The translations under genes and the position numbers were made by a program. This document shows, piece after piece, positions 30,671 to 36,907 of a DNA stretch of 36,907 nt. The DNA comes from Ignavibacteriales bacterium (GTDB taxonomy: Bacteria; Bacteroidota; Ignavibacteria; UBA10030), in the NCBI GenBank assembly GCA_026390585.1, contig JAPLFP010000067.1, forward strand, positions 1 through 36,907, given 5' to 3'. A model generated the notes under the pieces. It worked only from the letters and a program-made list of their open reading frames with translations, did not search any database and was not told the origin of the DNA. Within the stretch, counting starts at the first letter, position 1. Each line of letters starts with the position of its first letter.

Positions 30671-31864
30671 ATGACCCGCATACATCTTGCCACCGTTCAC
30701 GTCGGAGCGGAGGTTCTCCTCCGCTCGCAGCTCAATCTCATCCGCGGAAAGCGGATAGGCGTCGTTACGAATCACTCCGCCCTGCTTCATGATCGGACGC
30801 ATCTTGTTGACGCTCTCGTATCCCAGAAGGATGTACATGTTGCAGCACTTTTTGGACCCGAACACGGGATCCGAGGGCAAGCACCGGACCGGAAAGGGGT
30901 CAAGGATGAGGTCGATCCGAAGACAGGCGTTCCCATCTTTTCTCTCTTCGGCAAGACGACAAAACCGACATCCCGAATGCTTACGGGAATCGACGTTCTT
31001 CTCTTCGATATTCAAGATGTCGGCGCAAGGTTCTACACCTACACGACCACGCTGGCGTTATCCATGGAGGCAGCTGCAGAAAAGGGAATTCCCGTTGTCG
31101 TGCTCGACAGACCGAACCCAATCGGAGGCTTGCACACGGAGGGACCGATTCGCGAGGAGAGACTGAAATCGTTTGTGGGATGGCTCCCCTTCCCGATAAT
31201 TCACGGACTCACCATCGGCGAAATTGCGTCGATGATTGCCGGCGAAGGTTGGCTTCGAGGAAAGACCAAGCCGCAGTTGCATGTCGTGAAAATGAAGGAT
31301 TGGCAAAGAGATTTCTACTTTGATGATACAGATCTCCCATGGACCAGACCATCTCCGAGCATCCGGTGCCTCCATACAGCTCTTGTGTATCCTGGGACCT
31401 GCTTGATAGAAGGAACGAACGTGTCAGAAGGACGTGGGACTGATCATCCGTTTGAATACATCGGGGCTCCGTGGATAGATTCAAAGACTTTTGCGATAGC
31501 GCTCAATTCTTCAGGACTGCCAGGCGTAACATTCAGAGCAATCACGTTCACACCGAGATCGACCAAAGCCGTCACAACAGACTCAAAGTACGAAGGCGAA
31601 CAATGCAATGGAGTTTCCCTCAGAGTGGTTTACCGTAACAGATTTCGAGCCGTCGCGACCGGCATGCAGATCCTCTTCGCCCTGCAAACGCTCTACTCCG
31701 AACAATTCCAGATAAAGTCACGTCGTTTCGATGAACTCGTCGGTTCGCAGTCAGTTCGAAAAGCTCTAAGAAAGGGGCAATCACTCTTCCAGTTAGAAGC
31801 AGAATGGGACAAGGGACTCGAGAATTTCGACAATCTCCGAGGGAAATATCTCTGCTATCGATAG
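30671..31864 (+). CDS. namZ: Exo-beta-N-acetylmuramidase, NamZ/DUF1343 (GH171, 397 aa)
   Basis: GH171 enzymes release terminal MurNAc from peptidoglycan fragments. Signatures: LFGPEHGIRG (60-69), FDIQDVGARFYTY (112-124), VLDRPNPIGG (about 143-152) and LIEGTNVSEGRGTDHPFEYIGAPW (about 244-267). The family's length is normal. No signal peptide is visible from ATG 30671, unlike many relatives, so it may act in the cytoplasm, or the true start was lost. The ribosome binding site is weak (GAGG at 11 nt, AGGAA at 1 nt). It follows the phosphodiester glycosidase and suggests MurNAc salvage. Confidence 0.9.
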   Translation: MTRIHLATVHVGAEVLLRSQLNLIRGKRIGVVTNHSALLHDRTHLVDALVSQKDVHVAALFGPEHGIRGQAPDRKGVKDEVDPKTGVPIFSLFGKTTKPTSRMLTGIDVLLFDIQDVGARFYTYTTTLALSMEAAAEKGIPVVVLDRPNPIGGLHTEGPIREERLKSFVGWLPFPIIHGLTIGEIASMIAGEGWLRGKTKPQLHVVKMKDWQRDFYFDDTDLPWTRPSPSIRCLHTALVYPGTCLIEGTNVSEGRGTDHPFEYIGAPWIDSKTFAIALNSSGLPGVTFRAITFTPRSTKAVTTDSKYEGEQCNGVSLRVVYRNRFRAVATGMQILFALQTLYSEQFQIKSRRFDELVGSQSVRKALRKGQSLFQLEAEWDKGLENFDNLRGKYLCYR

Positions 31865-31977
31865 CCCTGAGAGGTTGCGAACCGTTTCTAAATTCTCTGC
31901 ATCATAGAGAAAAAGGAACGGATCTCATGCCAAGCCTGTTAGATTGAAAAGGCCGCATCCATCATCGATGAGAGGAA

Positions 31978-32523
31978 ATGATGAACTCAAAAGCCACTTC
32001 CATCCTGATTGTCGTCGCACTGGTCGGCGTCGGGCTTGCCATGTTTTCTTGCTCCAAGAAGGATCAGCGGGGGATGGATTCATCGTCCGGAGGAATCCAG
32101 TGGCATTCGTACAACGACGGCGTCGCACTTGCACGCACTCAAAACAAGAAACTGCTCATCGATGTCTACACGGACTGGTGTGGTTGGTGCAAGAAAATGG
32201 ATTCCGACGTTTACACTAACGAAAACATCAGGACTCTTCTTGCCAGCAATTTTGTCGCTGTGAAGCTCAATGCTGAATCTTCGAACAATGTAACTGTCGG
32301 AACCGACCAGCTTGATGAAGCGAGCCTTGCCCGAGCGATGGGTGTATCGGGATATCCAACGACGGTGTTTCTCGATTCAGGCGCCGGACCGATTACAAAG
32401 GTCGCTGGATACATGGAAGCGAAGGAATTTGCGACAGTGTTGCGGTTCATCGGTGAGGATCACTACAAGAACAAAACGTTTGACCAGTTCAAATCGTCAG
32501 TCGGCGCTGGAACGAAGAACTAG
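31978..32523 (+). CDS. Thioredoxin-like lipoprotein (181 aa)
   Basis: Lipobox AMFS-C25 puts it on a membrane, facing the periplasm. The thioredoxin fold follows: KKLLIDVYTDWCGWCKKM with the redox pair C68-GW-C71, then cis-Pro segment VSGYPTTVFLD (about 124-134). Similar to DsbD C-terminal/thioredoxin_7 proteins, it may reduce or isomerise disulfides in exported proteins. Two ATG codons adjoin (31978, 31981); AGAGG is better spaced for the second. Monocistronic, convergent with the O-antigen ligase gene. Confidence 0.85.
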   Translation: MMNSKATSILIVVALVGVGLAMFSCSKKDQRGMDSSSGGIQWHSYNDGVALARTQNKKLLIDVYTDWCGWCKKMDSDVYTNENIRTLLASNFVAVKLNAESSNNVTVGTDQLDEASLARAMGVSGYPTTVFLDSGAGPITKVAGYMEAKEFATVLRFIGEDHYKNKTFDQFKSSVGAGTKN

Positions 32524-32556
32524 TTCCGGTGAGTCACCCTGCAACGAATCGTGCTC

Positions 32557-33768
32557 TTAACCAGTTACTGCCGTTTCGGTAGCAGTAACATTGAGCTTGG
32601 AAGCAGTCATCAACACTCCTGCCACAAACCACCACTCCAGGCAGTTGATGAACGTGCCATAGTAGTTCTGGAACACCGCACCAACCAGCAATCCCATCAG
32701 CGAGAAGGCTGCTCCCCATCCTACAGCACGAAGAGTGTTGCTTTGCATCATCCTCGCTGATTTGAATCCCGTTACCAGAACGACGCCCCACAGTGAGAGA
32801 AAAGCCAAGAGTCCTGGCACCCCTGAAGACACGAGGACGGTGAGGTAGTCATTGTGTGGATGGACGGTCGTATCATAGTAACCTTCAATGCAATAGCGAT
32901 CAAAAACCAAATCCCAGTTATCCTCCCCAACTCCGAGGAGAGGGTTCCCTTCTGAGATTCTGACAGCAGTTTTCCACAGGTTGAGTCTTGTCTCATTTTG
33001 CCCCGGGTCAAGAATCGATCCGACGCGGTCCCGTAGTGTGGGTACGGTGAGCATTCCTCCTACAACGAGAACGAGGAGTAACGAGGTCAGGATCGTTCCG
33101 AGTCTTCGGCTGCGTATGAATGCGAATACTGGAATCGCGACGGCGAAGGAGAGCCAAATGCTTCGGGCAAACGACCCGACAACAGCGAGAAAGCTCAATG
33201 CAGAAAGCGCCACGAAGTACCACCTCTTGAATTCGAATGAGAAACTTGTCGAGAAGAAAAACACCGCCATAGCGAGTGCGGCAAACGTCAGGTAAAAGCT
33301 ATAGAACCCCACGGCGCGATAGAGCCCGCTCCCCATCGGGTCGAGCGGTACGTGGCGATAGAGTTCCATCCCACCTCCCACCTGCCAGACAGCGTAGACA
33401 GCGGCGACACATCCTGAAGACAGAAACACCATCAAGACCTTTTTCAGGAATGCCTCGTCGTCAATTGACCAGTACAACATCAGCATGATGAATAAGGGCC
33501 ACTCATTGTCGAGTATTGCACCAAGACTGTGCCCCGGCCGCTCGGAAAGTCCCGCCGAGAGTATGTTCCACCCCAAATAGACAATCAATGGAACAAATGC
33601 AAGATGCCAACGAACGTTCCAATTCCTATTAACGATTCCCTCCCCCAACCAGCCGAGAAATGCTATCCCAATGGCAAACTGTGCTGGCACATGTGAGACG
33701 GGAATACTCAGAGCGAACAAAAGGATTCCAAATCGTGTCGTTGCTTTGAATGCTGATTCTCTCTTCAT
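32557..33768 (-). CDS. O-antigen ligase/polymerase (Wzy_C/WaaL family, 403 aa)
   Basis: Polytopic inner-membrane protein with about eleven helices. The large periplasmic loop ends in the family hallmark HPHNDYLTVLVSSGVPGLLAF (about 306-326), preceded by RLNLWKTAVRISEGNPLLGVGEDNW, as in WaaL ligases that join O-polysaccharide to lipid A-core. Ligase and polymerase cannot be separated by sequence alone. Last gene of the minus-strand operon; ATGA overlap with the GT9 gene. The terminal codons include GTTACTGC/GCAGTAAC (32564-32571/32582-32589), a possible terminator stem inside the coding end. Confidence 0.85.
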   Translation of the reverse strand: MKRESAFKATTRFGILLFALSIPVSHVPAQFAIGIAFLGWLGEGIVNRNWNVRWHLAFVPLIVYLGWNILSAGLSERPGHSLGAILDNEWPLFIMLMLYWSIDDEAFLKKVLMVFLSSGCVAAVYAVWQVGGGMELYRHVPLDPMGSGLYRAVGFYSFYLTFAALAMAVFFFSTSFSFEFKRWYFVALSALSFLAVVGSFARSIWLSFAVAIPVFAFIRSRRLGTILTSLLLVLVVGGMLTVPTLRDRVGSILDPGQNETRLNLWKTAVRISEGNPLLGVGEDNWDLVFDRYCIEGYYDTTVHPHNDYLTVLVSSGVPGLLAFLSLWGVVLVTGFKSARMMQSNTLRAVGWGAAFSLMGLLVGAVFQNYYGTFINCLEWWFVAGVLMTASKLNVTATETAVTG

Positions 33769-34925
33769 TTCAACTCCCGGGATTGGGCCCGTTTCATTTC
33801 GAGAACTCGTGCGATGAATCGGTCGGCTCCATCGATGAGAACCTGTGGCTCGATATCGGATATCCGTTGTTCCCCTTTGGCCATGACGACATCATACGGT
33901 ACCTTGTGCGGCAGCCATTCCTGTGAAGCATTCACAGGAGCGTAGATGGCGAGGACGGGCGTCTGCATCGCCGAGGCGAAGTGAACAATTGAAGTGTCCG
34001 GACTAATCACAAGAAAAGCCCCTTCGATGAGCGAGGCCAATTCACCAAGCGGTTTGGAACTCAGTGTTCGATATACCAGGCTCTTCAGAAAATCCGATTC
34101 AGTGCAGATAGCCTCGCTCGTTGCCTTGTTGCCAGGCGCATCAAGCACCACGACGCGAAAATCCGGTTTTTCAGATAGGTTTTTGACCAGAGCCGCCACC
34201 TGACGCGCCTCGAGCGATCGGTCCATGTCCTTTCCCGACGGATTCAAGATAAGATACGGCAGGCCCGGGGATTTCGGTTCGGATCTTCGATGGAGAATTT
34301 GCTTCTGCAACCAGTCGTCTACTGTGCGCTTCGCATCAGCGCCTATCGCTATTTGAAACGTCAGTTCCTCACGCTGGACGGATATCCCGAACGCCTGTTC
34401 GACGAATGAAACATATGATTCGAGCATATGTTGCTCGAATCGCCTGACTTTGACAAGGCGATTGAAATAGAACGCGTAGCGATCTGGCCCCTGACCCACT
34501 TTGCACCCGTTCGGAGCAACGAGGTTTGCCAGAATACCGGGACCCGTTGTACGGTTGAAAATGAAGTTCAAAACAACATCATACCGTTGTTTCCGCAGAT
34601 GAACGATCTGTCTCAGCAGCCTCACCCAGTTCGTCTCAATGATCATGAGATTGTCAACCAATGGGCTTCTCTGCACAACTTCCGCGTTGACTTTGCTCGC
34701 AAGAACATCAAGCCGAATGTGAGGATATTGCTGTTTCAGTGTTCTCAGAATCGGCGTCGTAACAATCATGTCTCCGATCCGATCGTAGCGGAGAATCAGA
34801 ATCCGTTTGACGCGATGGAGATCGATTGGCGCGTCTAAGACGGGATTGCGGAATATCATCCGCAACAACGGATAGACCAGCTTCTTACGAAAGAAGCGCT
34901 CCAGTGCTTCGATGGGTTTGGTCAT
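33765..34925 (-). CDS. GT9 heptosyltransferase-like protein (386 aa)
   Basis: GT-B enzyme of the ADP-heptose:LPS transferase family, at the inner face of the membrane. RILILRYDRIGDMIVTTPIL (about 41-60) is the N-terminal signature; YLILNPSGKDMDRS and FLVISPDTSIVHFASAMQTPVLAIY (about 307-331) form the donor-binding half. The N-terminal basic amphipathic stretch may attach it to the membrane. Coupled by ATGA overlaps to the ligase gene and the other GT9 gene. The exact sugar is unknown; many Bacteroidota GT9 enzymes are not true heptosyltransferases. Confidence 0.88.
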   Translation of the reverse strand: MTKPIEALERFFRKKLVYPLLRMIFRNPVLDAPIDLHRVKRILILRYDRIGDMIVTTPILRTLKQQYPHIRLDVLASKVNAEVVQRSPLVDNLMIIETNWVRLLRQIVHLRKQRYDVVLNFIFNRTTGPGILANLVAPNGCKVGQGPDRYAFYFNRLVKVRRFEQHMLESYVSFVEQAFGISVQREELTFQIAIGADAKRTVDDWLQKQILHRRSEPKSPGLPYLILNPSGKDMDRSLEARQVAALVKNLSEKPDFRVVVLDAPGNKATSEAICTESDFLKSLVYRTLSSKPLGELASLIEGAFLVISPDTSIVHFASAMQTPVLAIYAPVNASQEWLPHKVPYDVVMAKGEQRISDIEPQVLIDGADRFIARVLEMKRAQSRELK

Positions 34926-36046
34926 GCAGTAGGTGGGGCAAGGTGCTGAGTGTTGACCGTTGACGATCCGATCTGCTGCACCAGCTTGTCAATTGCATGG
35001 AAGACTTCTGCCTGCGAAATGCGACGCAGATCATCAATATCTGTTACCACCGTCTCGCTGAGAGAACCGTACGGTTCCCAGATCCGCAGCTCTTTGTTCG
35101 ATTGGACATACATGACGACCGATGGAATCGAAAACGCTGCCGCAAGATGAACGGCTGAGGTGTCGGGCGTCATGAGCATCCATAGCGTCTGGATGAATGC
35201 AGCGAACTGGTCAAAGGATTTTGTCTCGGGAGAGAGCACAACCTCCGGAAATGGCTTTGCTATTGCTTGCGCCACCGGTTTGTCGGAGGGTTGATACAAA
35301 ACCAAAATCGGAGACCCGGGATACTCTTTCCGTAGCCAGCTGATGAGCGCCTGGTAGTTCTCAACTCCCCAGAAACGAGTCCCTTCTCCCGGCGATATGT
35401 TGATCCCGATAAGCTTCCTACCAAGTATGTTATGCTCTTTCAGGAACCGATCAGCAAACTCCTGGCTCTCCGACAAAATGTTGTAGTAGACTTTGAGATT
35501 GAGATCTTCTCGGCTAATCCCAAACACCGTCAACAACATCGCCAAACGATCGATGATATGGGTCTCCTTGCGTGAAAGGAGCGGGACGGAGATGTCATAG
35601 GTGTAGGCATTCTCTTTCGACAATCCAACATTCCACTTCCCTCCTGCAAGTGCACAGAGGACCGTTGACGTGGCAGACGGATTATCCATCAGATCAATGA
35701 CAAAATCGTACTGCTCCCTCCGGACTTTCCTTAGGATATCGACTGCGCTCGCCGCAGTCTTCTTGTAGATCCAACGTTTCCGGACAAGTGGTTCATTCTC
35801 AAGGACGAAATGATTGTTGGAGCTTAAGAGGAAATCGACGGTCGAGTTCGGGTATCGATCCTTCATTGCGTGGATGAGAGGCGTAGAAACGAGAACATCC
35901 CCAATCCGATCTTGCCGGACAAAAAGGTATTTTCGTGAGGAGAAGTCGATGGATGCGGGCAACGGACGAGAGCGTCTTACCAGGAGGCCCAGGAGACGAA
36001 CCAGAAAGCGACGGAATCCGATTTCGACAGGTTTTAGGAACTCCAT
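34922..36046 (-). CDS. GT9 heptosyltransferase-like protein (374 aa)
   Basis: Second GT9 member. KYLFVRQDRIGDVLVSTPLI (about 39-58), KLIGINISPGEGTRFWGVENYQALI (about 212-236) and TPDTSAVHLAAAFSIPSVVMY (about 294-314) correspond to the family motifs in the neighbouring gene, though identity is low elsewhere, so the two probably add different residues to the core oligosaccharide. It starts immediately (0 nt) after the ABC-transporter stop and overlaps the next start by 4 nt. Confidence 0.88.
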   Translation of the reverse strand: MEFLKPVEIGFRRFLVRLLGLLVRRSRPLPASIDFSSRKYLFVRQDRIGDVLVSTPLIHAMKDRYPNSTVDFLLSSNNHFVLENEPLVRKRWIYKKTAASAVDILRKVRREQYDFVIDLMDNPSATSTVLCALAGGKWNVGLSKENAYTYDISVPLLSRKETHIIDRLAMLLTVFGISREDLNLKVYYNILSESQEFADRFLKEHNILGRKLIGINISPGEGTRFWGVENYQALISWLRKEYPGSPILVLYQPSDKPVAQAIAKPFPEVVLSPETKSFDQFAAFIQTLWMLMTPDTSAVHLAAAFSIPSVVMYVQSNKELRIWEPYGSLSETVVTDIDDLRRISQAEVFHAIDKLVQQIGSSTVNTQHLAPPTA

Positions 36047-36907
36047 CTAGATCGTCCCTTTGCCCTCTTTTCCCTCATCGTTGAACTGAAGTGAATAGAG
36101 GCGCTTATAAAGCCCCGTGTCGTTGAGAAGAAGTTGCTCGTGCGATCCTTGTTCGATGATACTCCCGTGGTCGAGGACGAAAATCTTATCACACCGATAT
36201 ACCGTCGAGAGTCTATGAGCGATGATGAAGGAGGTGCGCCCTTCCATCAGCCTGTCAAGAGCCTCCTGCACCATGAGCTCTGACTCACTGTCCAGCGCTG
36301 ACGTGGCTTCATCGAGGAGCAGGATCTTGGGATCGCGCAATATTGCCCTTGCAATCGCCAACCGCTGGCGCTGCCCCCCCGACAACTGAACCCCCCGTTC
36401 GCCGATCTGTGTGGCGTATCCAAGCTCCAGTTGGGATACAAACGAATGCGCATTCGCCATCGTCGCGGCCACGACAATCTCCTTTTCAGAAGCATCGAGC
36501 TTACCGTAGCGGATGTTTTCCTCAATCGTTCCGGAAAACAGAACAACTTCCTGAGGAACGATGCTTATCTGAGACCTGAGATCTGTGAGGTTCATCGCGC
36601 GTGTGTCGTGGCCATCGATCTCTATCGATCCCGAGGACAATTCATAAAACCGAGGGATCAAATTAATGAGGGTTGTCTTGCCACTTCCGCTGGGACCGAC
36701 CAATGCCACTTTTTCCCCGGGATTGACAGCGAAGCTGACATGTGAGAGCGCGGCAATCTCATTGTTGTATGAGAAGGACACATCTTCGAATTCCACTTTC
36801 CCTGCCTTGACGACGAATGATCCGGGCTTGTCGTGCAGTTTCTCCTTCTCAAGATCGAGCATCTCAAAGATCAGGCCAGCCGAAACGAGCGTCTTTTGAA
36901 TCCGGGC
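36047..36907 (-). CDS. msbA: MsbA-like ABC exporter, C-terminal part (cut by window end)
   Basis: The visible 287 residues include the end of the transmembrane domain (SAGLIFEMLDLEKEKLHD) and the whole nucleotide-binding domain: Walker A GPSGSGKT (about 71-78), Q-loop VPQEVVLFSG, signature LSGGQRQR, Walker B ILLLDEATSALD and switch IIAHRLST. The sequence type is that of MsbA-like lipid A/lipid exporters, supported by the LPS genes that follow. The reading frame is open to the last base of the window, so the gene continues beyond it; the internal ATG at 36862 is not the start. Confidence 0.9.
   Translation of the reverse strand, partial: ARIQKTLVSAGLIFEMLDLEKEKLHDKPGSFVVKAGKVEFEDVSFSYNNEIAALSHVSFAVNPGEKVALVGPSGSGKTTLINLIPRFYELSSGSIEIDGHDTRAMNLTDLRSQISIVPQEVVLFSGTIEENIRYGKLDASEKEIVVAATMANAHSFVSQLELGYATQIGERGVQLSGGQRQRLAIARAILRDPKILLLDEATSALDSESELMVQEALDRLMEGRTSFIIAHRLSTVYRCDKIFVLDHGSIIEQGSHEQLLLNDTGLYKRLYSLQFNDEGKEGKGTI

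Noticed and set aside
31865-31977. Terminator after namZ
   Set aside because: Only weak inverted repeats (GGTT/AACC; TTCTCT/AGAGAA) without a T-tract.

Overview
The window looks like a chromosomal stretch from a bacterium of the Bacteroidota/Chlorobiota/Ignavibacteria group, with an integrated mobile element at its left end. Supporting signs are two PorV/PorQ-type outer-membrane proteins, a beta-propeller protein with a FlgD-like C-terminal domain (a common Por/type IX secretion cargo tail), a DUF4468 lipoprotein, and a Bacteroidota-style short NodB deacetylase. Shine-Dalgarno sites are clear, and several promoters read TTGA(C/T/A)(A/T)-N17-TATATT or close to it. That argues against a typical Bacteroidia genome and suits Ignavibacteria-like lineages. 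The placement is an inference; no marker gene is present.

Region 1 (1-267): the 5' end of a uridine kinase gene (udk) on the minus strand. Region 2 (315-7448): a ~7.1-kb integrative element bounded by a perfect 17-bp direct repeat. It carries a tyrosine integrase, a HTH/excisionase-like protein, a D5/P4-type helicase gene that has lost its ATP-binding core, a VRR-NUC nuclease, several small proteins and two cargo-like genes (zinc-ribbon membrane protein, DUF4468 lipoprotein). No capsid, packaging or relaxase gene is visible, so it resembles a P4-like satellite or a decayed integrative plasmid. Two of its genes sit directly behind terminator-like RNA structures.

Region 3 (7511-13951): a tightly coupled plus-strand operon with three GT2 glycosyltransferases, a flippase-like membrane protein, a polysaccharide deacetylase and a PHP-domain hydrolase, probably for a cell-envelope glycan or glycolipid. 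Region 4 (14030-16223, minus): an NtrC-like AAA+ protein without a GAFTGA loop, a small membrane protein and a larger unknown membrane protein with which the small gene overlaps. A canonical sigma-70 promoter lies in front. Divergent from it, a sigma-54-type promoter precedes a 65-residue exported peptide with a duplicated 14-residue motif. An M50 site-2-type protease follows.

Region 5 (18196-27559, plus): eight coupled genes encoding a lipoprotein, a propeller with FlgD-like tail, two PorV-like proteins, a FemAB/GNAT-like protein, a GT-B glycosyltransferase and two PMT/ArnT-type membrane glycosyltransferases. Region 6 (27552-32523): a Tat-exported putative TIM-barrel protein (minus), a phosphodiester glycosidase (NAGPA domain), a NamZ-type exo-N-acetylmuramidase and a thioredoxin-like lipoprotein. 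Region 7 (32557-36907, minus): a lipopolysaccharide-type operon with an MsbA-like ABC exporter (cut by the window), two GT9 heptosyltransferase-like proteins and an O-antigen ligase/polymerase. Overall the host part of the window is mainly envelope-glycan synthesis, export and turnover.
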